Counted from the first letter of the stretch, positions 34,225 through 43,668 are shown. The stretch: 64,000 bases of DNA from Candidatus Vicinibacter affinis (GCA_016714365.1 JADJNH010000005.1:2270501-2334500); one strand, 5' to 3'. Notes: generated by a model not told the origin, from the letters alone. A program made the numbers and translations.

Positions 34225-35745
34225 ATGAAGCAGTTTTTATACTCCCTGATACTCCTGGCTTGCCTCGCAGGCCCCGTGAACGCTCAGTTATTTGAACTCA
34301 AGCAAGGGCTCAGTGCCAAAAAGACTTTAATAGACTACAATACCCTGAGAGACAAGGATGCCGCCGCATTGAAGGATATGGGCGATGGCTTCGAACTGGC
34401 TTACCTCCGTAGATTTTCTAAGAATTTTGTGCTGTCAGCTCCATTGGGCCTGGGCAGATACGTGGACTCACTGGGCGATGGGGGAGGATCTCCCTTGTTT
34501 TCGGTGGGGGTGTTGGGACAATACCATTTTTTTAAAAGCAGTTGGTGGGTGAATCCCTTCCTGACAGGAGGTTTGAACAGTCTCTTTCCCATGGGGCGTT
34601 CCTTCGGCATCGAGATTCCGCTGGGTTTGGGGCTGAATGTTAAATTGCATCCGCAGGTTTTCCTGCAGGTACAGTCCGACTATAGACTGGGCATCATCGA
34701 CTGGGAAGATCACCTTCAGCATACATTCGGGCTGGTGTATTTCCTGGGCAACAAGAAAGCCGACAAACCGGTGATGGAAATGATCAAGACGGATTCGGAT
34801 GGCGATGGCATCGCCGATGAACTTGATCTCTGTCCTTCCATTGCAGGATTGGCCAAGTTCTATGGCTGCCCTGATACAGATGGCGATGGCATAGAAGACA
34901 GCAAAGATAAATGCCCGGATACAGCCGGCGTAGCAGCGCTGGACGGTTGCCCGGATGCGGATGGTGACGGGGTTTCTGACAACGACGATGAATGTCCCAA
35001 TGTGAAAGGGCTGATCGAAAATAAAGGCTGTCCCGAGAAAGACGGCGACGGCGATGGCATACCCGACAAGGAAGACCATTGCCCGGATAAAGCCGGTCTT
35101 GCGAGCCTCTACGGCTGCCCTGACAGCGATGGCGATGGAGTTTCCGATAAAGACGACCGTTGTCCGGATATTCCGGGGCTGAAGACCAAAGGTGGATGCC
35201 CGGAAACTAAAAAAGATTCTGACAAAGACGGCATTGAAGACGACATGGACGAATGTCCTTTTGCAGCCGGACTGATGCAGTTTAAAGGTTGTCCGGATAC
35301 GGACGGCGACGGTATTCAGGACAAAGTGGACGATTGTCCTACGATGGCAGGACCACGATCCAACAAAGGCTGCCCATTGATCGAAAAAAAGGACCTCGAA
35401 GTACTGGACTTCGCCATGAGGGCAATACAGTTTGACTTAGGTCGCGCTACATTAAAAGAAGAGTCCTTTTCCATTCTGGATAAAATTGCCAAAATCCTGA
35501 AAAAATATCCTGACTACAACCTCGCCATAGGCGGACATACCGACAATTCAGGCAGCCCGGGATTCAACCTGGAGCTCTCTGAAAAACGGGCCAAAGTGTG
35601 CTACGAGTACCTGGTTTCCAAAGGTTTGGATCAGAACAGGTTGTCCTATACCGGGTACGGTATTACCAAGCCGATCGCAGACAACAAGACAGAAACGGGC
35701 AGATTCCTGAACCGCAGAACAGAATTTAATTTGGTGCCTAAATAA
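34225..35745 (+). CDS. OmpA-family outer-membrane protein with TSP type-3 repeats
   Basis: 506 aa. A signal peptide (LILLACLAGPVNAQ) precedes a beta-barrel of about 160 residues (through HTFGLVYFLGNKK). Then follow about seven thrombospondin type-3 calcium-binding repeats of the form DSDGDGIADELDLCPSIAG, each with the Cys and GCPD signatures. The C-terminal OmpA domain (about residues 393-506) begins AIQFDLGRATLKEES and carries GGHTDNSGS and NLELSEKRAKVCYEYLVSKG, the peptidoglycan-binding motif. It links the outer membrane to the cell wall. It is preceded by a clear promoter and followed by a hairpin terminator, so it is a single-gene unit. Confidence 0.93.
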   Translation: MKQFLYSLILLACLAGPVNAQLFELKQGLSAKKTLIDYNTLRDKDAAALKDMGDGFELAYLRRFSKNFVLSAPLGLGRYVDSLGDGGGSPLFSVGVLGQYHFFKSSWWVNPFLTGGLNSLFPMGRSFGIEIPLGLGLNVKLHPQVFLQVQSDYRLGIIDWEDHLQHTFGLVYFLGNKKADKPVMEMIKTDSDGDGIADELDLCPSIAGLAKFYGCPDTDGDGIEDSKDKCPDTAGVAALDGCPDADGDGVSDNDDECPNVKGLIENKGCPEKDGDGDGIPDKEDHCPDKAGLASLYGCPDSDGDGVSDKDDRCPDIPGLKTKGGCPETKKDSDKDGIEDDMDECPFAAGLMQFKGCPDTDGDGIQDKVDDCPTMAGPRSNKGCPLIEKKDLEVLDFAMRAIQFDLGRATLKEESFSILDKIAKILKKYPDYNLAIGGHTDNSGSPGFNLELSEKRAKVCYEYLVSKGLDQNRLSYTGYGITKPIADNKTETGRFLNRRTEFNLVPK

Positions 35746-35774
35746 GCACACCGGAGATGCATACAAGACATAAA

Positions 35775-35806
35775 AAGGAGTCCAATTCGTTGGATTCCTT
35801 TTTTTT
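35775..35806 (+). terminator. Rho-independent terminator after the OmpA gene
   Basis: The stem AAGGAGTCCAA with a TTCG tetraloop and TTGGATTCCTT (one G-T pair) is followed by a run of T. It lies 30 bp after the stop codon. Confidence 0.85.
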
Positions 35807-35820
35807 ATGTACTTACGGCT

Positions 35821-35828
35821 TATCTTTG
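35821..35828 (+). promoter_or_regulatory. -7 promoter box for the efp operon
   Basis: TATCTTTG matches TAnnTTTG, 29 bp before the efp ATG. The -33 TTG is not clear because the preceding terminator overlaps that region. Confidence 0.5.
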
Positions 35829-35856
35829 CGCAAAATTTATAATCTTAGCTTAATTT

Positions 35857-36420
35857 ATGGCAAATACATCAGATATCAGAAATGGAATGTGCATGGATTA
35901 CAACAATGACATTTTCGTGATTGTGGAATTCCAGCATGTCAAACCCGGAAAAGGAAATGCCTTCGTACGTACCAGATTGAAAAGTATGACCTCCGGAAAG
36001 GTCATCGAGAATACTTTCGTGGCAGGACACACCATCAACGAAGTGAGGGTAGAAAGAAGAAAAGTTCAGTATCTTTACAAAGACGATATGGGCTATAATT
36101 TTATGAATTCAGAGACCTTCGAACAAGAGTCTTTGAGTGACAAGCTAATAGACAATGGCGAATTCCTTAAAGAAGGAATGGAGATCGAGGTGTTGTACCA
36201 TGCAGAGAAAAACACCCCACTGTTAGCCGAACTTCCTGCACATCTGGTGGTAGAGGTAACTTACACCGAACCCGGTGTAAAAGGCAATACCGCCACCAAT
36301 GCCATGAAAATGGCCACTATCGAGACCGGTGCTGAGATTAAAGTACCCTTGTTCATTGAGCAGGGCGAAAAAATTAAAGTGGATACCCGTACGAGAGAGT
36401 ATATCGAACGAGTCAAATAA
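35857..36420 (+). CDS. efp: Translation elongation factor P
   Basis: 187 aa, normal length. The N-terminal KOW-like domain contains FQHVKPGKGNAFVRTRLKS, in which the Lys of PGKGNAF is the residue that carries the post-translational modification in EF-P. The central and C-terminal OB domains end in VDTRTREYIERVK, a diagnostic EF-P signature. It relieves ribosome stalling at proline runs. It is followed by accB after 11 bp and then accC, a gene order seen in several bacterial groups. Confidence 0.97.
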   Translation: MANTSDIRNGMCMDYNNDIFVIVEFQHVKPGKGNAFVRTRLKSMTSGKVIENTFVAGHTINEVRVERRKVQYLYKDDMGYNFMNSETFEQESLSDKLIDNGEFLKEGMEIEVLYHAEKNTPLLAELPAHLVVEVTYTEPGVKGNTATNAMKMATIETGAEIKVPLFIEQGEKIKVDTRTREYIERVK

Positions 36421-36431
36421 AAACTAAAACA

Positions 36432-36917
36432 ATGAACTTTAAAGAAATTCAAGAATTAATCCGCCTGGTAAGCAAATCTGATTTGGCAGAATTCAAGGTG
36501 AAGGATGGTGAGTTTGAGCTTTCTATAAAGACCCAAAAGGCTTTAAAAATGCCTGAGATGCAGGCCATCAGCTACCAACCTTCCTATACCATGCAGCCGA
36601 CCCAGCATCAGGCCGCTCCTGCACCAAAAGCCCTGGAAGCAGCTGCCGCTCCGGCCGGCGCTCCTGAATCCGGTAAAAAACAAATCGAAATAAAATCTCC
36701 GATGGTGGGTACTTTCTATCGTTCCGGCGGACCGGACAAACCACCTTTTGTTAAAGTAGGCGACAAGATAGATTCCGGTAAAACGGTCTGCATCATTGAA
36801 GCCATGAAACTTTTCAACGAAATTGAATCGGAAGTAAAAGGAACCATCGTAAAAGTCTGCGTGGAGGATGCTTCACCGGTTGAATACGATCAGGTTCTAT
36901 TCATTCTAGAGCCCTAA
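36432..36917 (+). CDS. accB: Biotin carboxyl carrier protein of acetyl-CoA carboxylase
   Basis: 161 aa. The N-terminal part MNFKEIQELIRLVSKSDLAE is typical of bacterial BCCP. An Ala/Pro-rich linker (residues 55-80) leads to the biotinyl domain with SPMVGTFYRSGGPDKPPFV and the biotinylation motif CIIEAMKLFNEIE, whose Lys receives biotin. It carries carboxybiotin between AccC and the carboxyltransferase in fatty acid synthesis. It is between efp and accC with short gaps, so it is probably in one operon. Confidence 0.97.
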   Translation: MNFKEIQELIRLVSKSDLAEFKVKDGEFELSIKTQKALKMPEMQAISYQPSYTMQPTQHQAAPAPKALEAAAAPAGAPESGKKQIEIKSPMVGTFYRSGGPDKPPFVKVGDKIDSGKTVCIIEAMKLFNEIESEVKGTIVKVCVEDASPVEYDQVLFILEP

Positions 36918-36940
36918 TTTTTTAATCAGCATTTGACAGC

Positions 36941-38296
36941 ATGTTTCAAAAAATATTGATTGCCAACAGAGGCGAAATTGCCTTGAGGATTATTAGGACC
37001 TGTAAAGAAATGGGCATCAAAACGGTGGCGATTTATTCGACCGCCGATCGCGAAAGCCTGCATGTGAGATTTGCTGACGAAGCGGTCTGCATAGGACCTC
37101 CAGCTTCCTCTCAATCTTACCTCAACATTCCCAAGATCATGGCAGCCGTTGAAATTACCAACGCAGATGCGGTGCATCCCGGATATGGTTTTTTGGCGGA
37201 GAATGCTGAATTTGCAGAGATCTGCACACAGTACGGTGTAAAATTTATTGGGCCCACACCGGATCAGATCCGTAGAATGGGGGACAAAATCACCGCCAAG
37301 GATACCATGATCAAATGTGGGGTACCGGTTGTACCTGGTTCCGAAGGATTACTGAAAGACATCAAACAAGGCAAGAAGGTAGCTCTTGAGATCGGATACC
37401 CTGTAATCCTGAAGGCTACTGCCGGAGGGGGTGGTAAGGGGATGCGCATCGTCTGGAAAGAAGAAGAATTTGAACATGCCTGGAATACCGCCCGTCAGGA
37501 GGCCAAAGCGGCCTTTACCAATGACGGTATATACATGGAAAAATACGTGGAAGAACCACGACACATTGAATTTCAAATCGTAGGGGATCAGTTTGGAAAA
37601 GTAGTTCATCTCTCAGAAAGGGATTGCTCCATCCAGCGACGTCATCAAAAGTTGGTTGAAGAAAGTCCTTCTCCGTTTATGACGCCTGAATTAAGGGAGA
37701 AAATGGGGGACGCCGCCATCCTTGCCGGAAAAGCCATCAACTACGAAGGAGTAGGTACGGTAGAGTTTCTCGTTGACAAATACCGCAACTTTTACTTCAT
37801 GGAGATGAATACCCGAATTCAGGTAGAGCATCCTGTGACGGAAGAGGTCATCGACCATGACCTGATCAAAGAACAAATCAAAGTGGCTGCCGGAATTCCA
37901 ATTTCCGGTAAAAATTACATTCCGAATCTGCATGCCATCGAGGTGAGAATAAACGCAGAAGACCCTTACAATGATTTTAGGCCTTGTCCGGGTAAAATTA
38001 CCACGCTCCACACTTCCAAGGGCCATGGGGTCCGCGTAGATACGCATGTGTATTCCGGTTACACCGTTCCGCCATATTACGATTCCATGATCGCCAAACT
38101 CATCTGCAAGGCGCAGACCCGCGAGGAGTGCATTACCAAAATGGAGCGCGCACTGGATGAATTCATTCTGGAAGGCATCAAGACGACCATCCCTTTTCAC
38201 AAGCAATTGATGAGGAATGAGTCTTTCCGTTCAGGGGATTTCAACACGGGATTCCTGAATACTTTTGTGCTGGAACCTGAAAAGCCGACCAAATAA
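36941..38296 (+). CDS. accC: Biotin carboxylase subunit of acetyl-CoA carboxylase
   Basis: 451 aa, usual length. It starts MFQKILIANRGEIALRIIRT (classic AccC N-terminus), has the ATP-grasp glycine loop GGGGKGMRIV near 165, the catalytic region HIEFQIVGD and ERDCSIQRRHQKLVEESPSP, and the metal/ATP site EMNTRIQVEHPVTEEV. It carboxylates biotin on AccB using ATP and bicarbonate. It follows accB by 23 bp. Confidence 0.97.
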   Translation: MFQKILIANRGEIALRIIRTCKEMGIKTVAIYSTADRESLHVRFADEAVCIGPPASSQSYLNIPKIMAAVEITNADAVHPGYGFLAENAEFAEICTQYGVKFIGPTPDQIRRMGDKITAKDTMIKCGVPVVPGSEGLLKDIKQGKKVALEIGYPVILKATAGGGGKGMRIVWKEEEFEHAWNTARQEAKAAFTNDGIYMEKYVEEPRHIEFQIVGDQFGKVVHLSERDCSIQRRHQKLVEESPSPFMTPELREKMGDAAILAGKAINYEGVGTVEFLVDKYRNFYFMEMNTRIQVEHPVTEEVIDHDLIKEQIKVAAGIPISGKNYIPNLHAIEVRINAEDPYNDFRPCPGKITTLHTSKGHGVRVDTHVYSGYTVPPYYDSMIAKLICKAQTREECITKMERALDEFILEGIKTTIPFHKQLMRNESFRSGDFNTGFLNTFVLEPEKPTK

Positions 38297-38334
38297 GTCA
38301 ATACATTTAAAGCACTTTTGCTCGATTCATAAGT

Positions 38335-40155
38335 TTGAAAGATTTTTTTAATTTCATCAGCCAGGTAAGCAAGTACAAAGGCTTGGTCATCCTGCATTTT
38401 GTCTGTTATCTGCTGACGGCCATCTTTACGGTGGCGTCCATTCCGGCCATTATTCCGCTGTTCGAAATGTTGTTCCAACAAGGGCTGGTAGTGCCTGAAC
38501 CTCCTGTGAATGCAAGTGGCGCCGGCGGACTGGTCAGCCAACTCAAATACGATTTTGCAAGCTGGCTGTCCACCAAGGACAAATCTCAGGCGGTCTTCAT
38601 CGTCTGCATTTGCATTGGCTCTGTTTTTTTTCTGAAAAATTTATTCCGATACCTGGCCATCTATTTTATGACGCCTGTCCGGGCAGCCATGGTGAAAGAT
38701 ACCCGCAGCCGCTTATTTGCAAAACTGATGGATCTCCCGATGTCTTTTTTTTCTGAAGAAAGAAAAGGGGATCTCATCGCCAGAATGACCGCCGACGTAC
38801 ACGAAGTGGAATGGACTCTATTGGCCACTTTTGAGTCCTGGGTAAAAGATCCTCTGATCATCCTGGGAAGCATCGCCTTCATGCTCTACACCAGTCCGAG
38901 TCTCACTTTATTTGTGTTGATACTGTTGATGGCAACTGCCTTCATCATCGGGGGCATTTCAAGGACGCTCAAGAAGAAATCACTGAATGCTCAGGAAGAA
39001 TTTGGAGACCTGATTTCCTTGCAGGAAGAAAGCCTCGGTGGGCTAAGAGTCATCAAAGTGTTTGCAGCAGAATCCTATGTAAAGTCCCGTTTCGACGCCA
39101 TTCTGGAGAAGTACAAAAATCTCCTGATCAACATCAACAGACGCAGGGAAATGGCTCCACCTTTGTCGGAGTTTTTGGGAATTGTGATCGTTTGTTTGCT
39201 GCTGTCTTATGGTGCATCACTCGTTTTTTCCAATCAAATTGCAGCTTCTACTTTTCTGGCGTTTTTATATGCTTTTTTTAATGTGATCGAACCGTCCAAA
39301 ATGTTGTCTGCCTCTTATTTCAATGTGCAGAAAGGAGTGGCCGCCCTCAACCGGATTAATGAAATTCTGAACCTCGACATTAAAATTAAAAATGACGACC
39401 AGGCCATCACCAAAAAGAGCTTCGAATCCATCATAGAATTTGACAATGTTTCTTTTGTATATCCCAATGACCCTAAAGAAGTCCTGTCCGGAATCAATTT
39501 AAAAATACACAAGGGACAGACCATCGCGCTGGTAGGGGCAAGTGGTTCGGGTAAGTCCACCATGGTAGATTTGCTGGCAAGGTTTCACGATGTCAGCAGC
39601 GGTAGCATCCGCATAGACGGAGTGGACATTCGCAAGATTGAGGTAGAGGATTTGCGAAGACTGATGGGCATGGTGACCCAGGAACCTATCTTGTTCAACG
39701 ATTCCATCAAAAACAATGTGGAGTTTGGTCAAATGGGGAACTCTGATGAACGGATTTGGGAAGTTTTAAAATTGGCGAATGCGGCCGATTTTGTATCAGA
39801 GTCTTCCAAAGGTTTGGAGTACAACATTGGTGACCGTGGCGTCAAACTCAGCGGTGGCCAACGCCAGCGACTCACCATCGCCAGAGCAGTACTCAGAAAT
39901 CCGGAGATCCTCATCCTCGATGAAGCCACCTCAGCACTTGATTCTGCTTCAGAAACACTGATCCAGGCAGCCCTCGAAGAATTGCTTAAAAAACACACCG
40001 CCATCGTCATCGCGCACCGCTTGTCCACCATCCGAAATGCGGATCTCATCGTAGTACTGAAGGAAGGAAGGATCGTGGAGACCGGTACGCACGAAGAATT
40101 AATTAAATTTAATGGGGAATACAGTAACTTTGTGTCCTTGCAATCACTCCTCTAA
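38335..40155 (+). CDS. ABC exporter, MsbA-like (fused permease-ATPase)
   Basis: 606 aa from a TTG start at 38335; no better ATG lies nearby. Residues 1-330 form six membrane helices (ABC type-1 exporter). The ATPase part has Walker A LVGASGSGKST near 390, the Q-loop VTQEPILFN, the signature LSGGQRQRLTIARA, Walker B ILILDEATSALD and the H-loop IAHRLST. The architecture matches MsbA and other lipid or drug exporters; the substrate cannot be inferred. It begins 38 bp after accC on the same strand and may be co-transcribed with it. Confidence 0.9.
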   Translation: MKDFFNFISQVSKYKGLVILHFVCYLLTAIFTVASIPAIIPLFEMLFQQGLVVPEPPVNASGAGGLVSQLKYDFASWLSTKDKSQAVFIVCICIGSVFFLKNLFRYLAIYFMTPVRAAMVKDTRSRLFAKLMDLPMSFFSEERKGDLIARMTADVHEVEWTLLATFESWVKDPLIILGSIAFMLYTSPSLTLFVLILLMATAFIIGGISRTLKKKSLNAQEEFGDLISLQEESLGGLRVIKVFAAESYVKSRFDAILEKYKNLLININRRREMAPPLSEFLGIVIVCLLLSYGASLVFSNQIAASTFLAFLYAFFNVIEPSKMLSASYFNVQKGVAALNRINEILNLDIKIKNDDQAITKKSFESIIEFDNVSFVYPNDPKEVLSGINLKIHKGQTIALVGASGSGKSTMVDLLARFHDVSSGSIRIDGVDIRKIEVEDLRRLMGMVTQEPILFNDSIKNNVEFGQMGNSDERIWEVLKLANAADFVSESSKGLEYNIGDRGVKLSGGQRQRLTIARAVLRNPEILILDEATSALDSASETLIQAALEELLKKHTAIVIAHRLSTIRNADLIVVLKEGRIVETGTHEELIKFNGEYSNFVSLQSLL

Positions 40156-40166
40156 ACTTTACATAC

Positions 40167-41297
40167 ATGCGATTTATTTCATCCCTTGCATTGTCCATTT
40201 GCCTCTTTACGGCGGCCTCTGCACAGATCATCATCACCAACAAAGTGGTTCCTGTTTTGGGAGATTCCTTTGCTTATGCAGTAGATACCACAGTTTCCGG
40301 ATTTTCTTTGGGTTTGCCGGCCGGAGATCAGGAATGGGATATGAGTTTTCTTAAAAACCAGACCAGAAGATCTGAAGTGTTTCGCGATCCTGCGCTCAGT
40401 CAGGCAAAAGCCAGTTTTCCAACTGCCAATGCCATGGTGCGCACCAATACCAGAGAAACCTTTTATCGTCTGAGTGCCAACAAAGTGGAGGAGCTTGGTT
40501 TCGCCAACAGGGCAGGAGGCCCAATTCCGGGATTTAATCAACCGACTGTCTATTCAAAACCGGTTACGGTTTTCAATACGCCTACTACTTTTGGAAGCAA
40601 CCTTTCTTCAAAGACCGATGTGACGATTCCATTTCCGGCCAGCTTTGTGCCGGACAGTTTGCTGAGCCAGATTCCGGGGCCTATCAAACCGGATTCCTTC
40701 AGAATACGATTGACTACACAAGTTGACCGGCTTTCTGACGCCTGGGGAAAAGTAAAATTACCATTAAAATCCTGGGATGTAATCCGTGAAAAAGTAACCA
40801 CCAACACCACTTTTGCCATCGACGCGCGTCTGGGGTTATTGGGATGGCAGGACATTACCGCTTTTGCAGGTGCTTTTTTAGGAGGTTTGATACCAAGTGG
40901 AATCAACATATCTTATGCATTCAGAAGTAATGAGTCTAAGGGGTTGATCGCACTCGTAAATACGGATACTTCCGGCAATGTCACCAACATACAATACAAA
41001 CCGAATACCATTGAGGTTGCCAGCAGAGATCTTACAGCTGTCGCAGAACAATTCGAACTTAAAAATACCATCGTCCAGGACAAAATTCAAATCCATTGCA
41101 CCAATGCAGTGTCGGGCAACTGGCAACTGAATGTGTACAGCAATGATGGAAAGAACTTATTCAACCAGTCTGTTGACGTACAGGAAGGTAAAGTTTTGGA
41201 CATTGATCTGAAGAACCTGCCTCAGGGAAGTTTTCAGCTGTTGCTGGTAAAGCCCGGCACCAATAATTTTTGGCGAAGTACATTTACGAAAAGGTAG
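40167..41297 (+). CDS. Secreted protein with C-terminal sorting-like domain, unknown
   Basis: 376 aa. A signal peptide (SLALSICLFTAASAQ) starts it. The mature protein is beta-rich and acidic/polar with no recognised enzyme motif. The last about 80 residues (NWQLNVYSNDGKNLFNQSVD to LPQGSFQLLLVKPG, then WRSTFTKR) have the pattern of a type IX secretion sorting domain, weaker than usual. It starts 11 bp after the ABC exporter gene, so the two could share a transcript. Likely exported; function unknown. Confidence 0.65.
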   Translation: MRFISSLALSICLFTAASAQIIITNKVVPVLGDSFAYAVDTTVSGFSLGLPAGDQEWDMSFLKNQTRRSEVFRDPALSQAKASFPTANAMVRTNTRETFYRLSANKVEELGFANRAGGPIPGFNQPTVYSKPVTVFNTPTTFGSNLSSKTDVTIPFPASFVPDSLLSQIPGPIKPDSFRIRLTTQVDRLSDAWGKVKLPLKSWDVIREKVTTNTTFAIDARLGLLGWQDITAFAGAFLGGLIPSGINISYAFRSNESKGLIALVNTDTSGNVTNIQYKPNTIEVASRDLTAVAEQFELKNTIVQDKIQIHCTNAVSGNWQLNVYSNDGKNLFNQSVDVQEGKVLDIDLKNLPQGSFQLLLVKPGTNNFWRSTFTKR

Positions 41298-41364
41298 CCC
41301 GCTTACATTTTGATCCAGGTAAATTTTTTGAGGATTCAGTAGAAATAAAACATTTTTAATAGGT

Positions 41365-41489
41365 GGATTAAATAGATTCCAATACCTCATAAAGTGATCG
41401 AATAAGAAATTCAGCCCGGCCTTTTTCATTTTAGCTAAAACTGATTTAAAAAGCGTTCAAAACAAAATACTGTTTGAGCTCGCATGCAG
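41365..41489 (+). repeat. MITE-like interspersed repeat, copy B
   Basis: Matches copy A at 11250 and copy C at 41503 over GGATTAAATAGATTCC, GCCTTTTTCATTTTAGC and CAAAATACTGTTTGAGCTCG. It is truncated at its right end. Confidence 0.65.
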
Positions 41490-41502
41490 ATTTATCATTA
41501 TA

Positions 41503-41640
41503 CAGTTATCGAATGAGAAATTGAGATCGGCCTTTTTCATTTTAGCTAAAACTGAATTAAAAAGCGTAAAGAACAAAATACTGTTTGAGCTCGTATACAG
41601 ATAAGCTAACAGATATATGACAGTAAGGCCTGGAGCCTTT
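41503..41640 (+). repeat. MITE-like interspersed repeat, copy C
   Basis: A second, adjacent copy, closer to copy A than copy B is: CAGTTATCGAATGAGAAATT, GTAAAGAACAAAATACTG, and a right part with GACAGTAAGGCCTGGAGCC, which copy A has as GACAGGTAGGCCTAGAGCC. The terminal part seen in copy A reappears after the IS110 remnant near 43537, so the IS may have inserted into this copy. Confidence 0.65.
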
Positions 41641-41650
41641 ATTGGAGCTT

Positions 41651-41875
41651 AAGGTGACTGACCGATTTCCGCAATGCGGAATGAAGCACGACAGTGCTTC
41701 AAGGGAAGGAACCGCGAAAGCGGCTAATGAGGAAATTAGAGAATTAGAGAATTTGAAAATTAGCTAATTAGCTAATGGATGACTGACCGATTTCCGCAAT
41801 GCGGAATGAAGCACGACAATGCTTCAAGGGAATGAACCCTGCCTGACTGCGTCGGCAGGCAGGCGCGAAAGCGGC
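41651..41875 (+). repeat. Duplicated multi-hairpin element
   Basis: Two copies (about 41651-41725 and 41778-41860) of GACTGACCGATTTCCGCAAT, GCGGAATGAAGCACGACA and TGCTTCAAGGGAA. Each has hairpins TTCCGCAATGCGGAA and GAAGCACGACAGTGCTTC, then CGCGAAAGCG; the second copy also has CCTGCCTG..CAGGCAGG. The copies are separated by a short AT-rich stretch with GCTAATTAGCTAAT. No coding role; probably a mobile or REP-like structured element. Confidence 0.6.
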
Positions 41876-41999
41876 ATGAGGAAATACTTGTATTTAACGA
41901 AACAGCGAAAGCTGAATTTCTTTGACTTGGAATAGAAATTCTAATGCATAGTATGGGTTTATCAAGTTTATAACAGCGGCTCCGCTCTCAATCCTTTAA

Positions 42000-42180
42000 A
42001 GTAACTTGCGAGACGTAAAGCAGTGTTTACAAAAACCGTTTTTTGTTATGGTGCTCGCAGCCCCTTATCAAGTTTGGTAGTGTTCTTTGAATGACAATCC
42101 ATTTTGGTGGTTCGCCTTTGGCGAAACCCCGTTTAAGAGCTTATACGATAATTACTCAGAACCTTAACACTGCTTTCGTT
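42000..42180 (+). ncRNA. Candidate IS110 bridge-RNA region
   Basis: The 160-base region before the IS110 transposase start is structured. AAAGCAGTGTT (42017-42027) and AACACTGCTTT (42166-42176) are exact complements and could close a long stem. Inside lie CTTGCGAG..CTCGCAG and GGTTCGCCTTTGGCGAAACC. IS110-group elements are known to encode a bridge RNA in the non-coding end upstream of the transposase gene. That this is such an RNA is inference; the element is decayed. Confidence 0.35.
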
Positions 42181-42205
42181 TTATTCACTTTAAAATTTTA
42201 AGAAA

Positions 42206-43528
42206 ATGAAAGAAAAAAAAACAAAAGCATTTCCGATTATTTATCCTAACGCGGCAGGTATAGATATATCAAGCAAAGAACATTATGTAGCAGTTAATCC
42301 TGAATCCACTGAAAAACCAATAAGAGCCTTTGGCGCCTTTACTGAAGACTTACACGCCCTAGTTGTGTTTTTTAAAAGAATGCAAAGTAGATACAGTTGC
42401 TATGGAGGCTACTGGTATTTACTGGGTAAGTTTATTTTTAGTATTAGAAGATGCGGGTTTTGATGTTGTATTAGTTACAGCTAAACATGTAAAAAATGTA
42501 AGAGGAAAGAAAACAGATGTTAGCGATGCTGATTGGATACGTCAATTACACAGTTGCGGATTATTATCTGCAAGTTTTCAACCCGATAAGTTTACTCGTA
42601 AATTAAGAGCATATATGCGTCATCGAAAAATTTAATTGAAATGTCAGCTACACATATTCGCATGATGCATAAAGCTTTAGAACAAATGAATATTAAAATA
42701 CAACATGTTATTGCGGATATTACAGGTAAATCTGGACAAGAGATCATAAAATCCATCATAGCTGGTGAACGAAACGCAGAGATATTAGCATCTTGTTGCG
42801 ATAGTAGAATTAGAGCCCATAAAAAAGAGGGTATTATAAAATCCTTAACGGGGGTTTGGAAAGAAGAACACGTTTTTGAACTAGAGCAAAGTTATTCAAT
42901 ATATCAATTCTATCATGCTTAAGCTAAAGGAATGCGATGCTAAAATAGAAGAGCATCTTCGTGAAAAATCCGGAGTAGATACATTTGTGGAGCCCCAAAA
43001 AAAAGAAAAGAGTAATAAAAATAATTTGAATTTTAACGGAAAGGAAATGTTGTACGAACTAACGGGGACGGATTTAGCAGAAATTTTTGGGATTACGGAA
43101 ACAAATGCTATAGAAATTATAAGCGAAGTCGGATTAGATATGAGTAAATGGCCAACGGTAAAACACTTTACATCATGGTTAAACTTAGCGCCGAATAATA
43201 AAATATCAGGAGGGAAAGTATTAAGTAGCCGGATTCCAAAAAGAAAAACCACGCAGGTCAAATATTTAGAATGGCGGCGTTTGCCATACAGCGTAGCAAA
43301 AATTGGTTAGCGATGTTTTATAATCGTATAAAAGCAAAAAATGGGGCGCCAAAAGCAATTGTTGCGACTGCAAGAAAAATTGCGGCTATTTTTTATAAAA
43401 TGGTAAAAGAAAGGGTTAAATTTAACCCAATACCAATCGAAAAATATATGGATGGGTTTAAAGAAAATCAAATTAAGAAGTTAAAACGACAAGCTAAAAA
43501 CCTTGGTTTACAGATAGTTGAAATGTAG
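42206..43528 (+). pseudogene. Decayed IS110-family transposase
   Basis: Five consecutive fragments together give one IS110-type transposase: an N-terminal DEDD (RuvC-like) domain with GIDISSKEHYVAV, DTVAMEATGIYWVSL and KTDVSDADWIRQLHSCGLL, and a C-terminal Transposase_20 domain with LTGTDLAEIFGITETNAIEI and HFTSWLNLAPNNKISGGKV. The frame changes near 42362, 42630, 42905 and 43270, alternating between two phases. No single product can be made, so the gene is inactive. Transposition of this family uses a bridge RNA. The flanks hold MITE-like repeat pieces. Confidence 0.9.
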
Positions 43529-43668
43529 TTACTTAAGAGACAAAAAAGAGCAATGATCACATATTGGGATTACTTAAGATCATTTTGTAAAATTTTTCAT
43601 CGCGATGATATAAAATTAGACTTGCTTAGCATATCTTTACATATTATTAGATAAGCCAATATGATAAT

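Larger units (their letters stand above)
41298..42205. other. Repeat-rich gap, 908 bp, before the IS110 remnant
   Basis: It contains two tandem copies of the MITE-like repeat, a duplicated multi-hairpin element, and a candidate IS110 non-coding RNA region; each is listed separately. No gene. Confidence 0.6.

Noticed and set aside
34468..35079. Minus-strand 203-codon frame opposite the OmpA gene
   Set aside because: Shadow created by the periodic Asp/Gly codons of the calcium-binding repeats.
38197..38541. Minus-strand 114-codon frame over the accC-ABC exporter junction
   Set aside because: Shadow of two well-supported genes.
42206..43528. Programmed frameshifting to make a working IS110 transposase
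   Set aside because: Four shifts without the usual slippery-site context; IS110 transposases are normally a single frame. Decay (or sequencing errors) is simpler.
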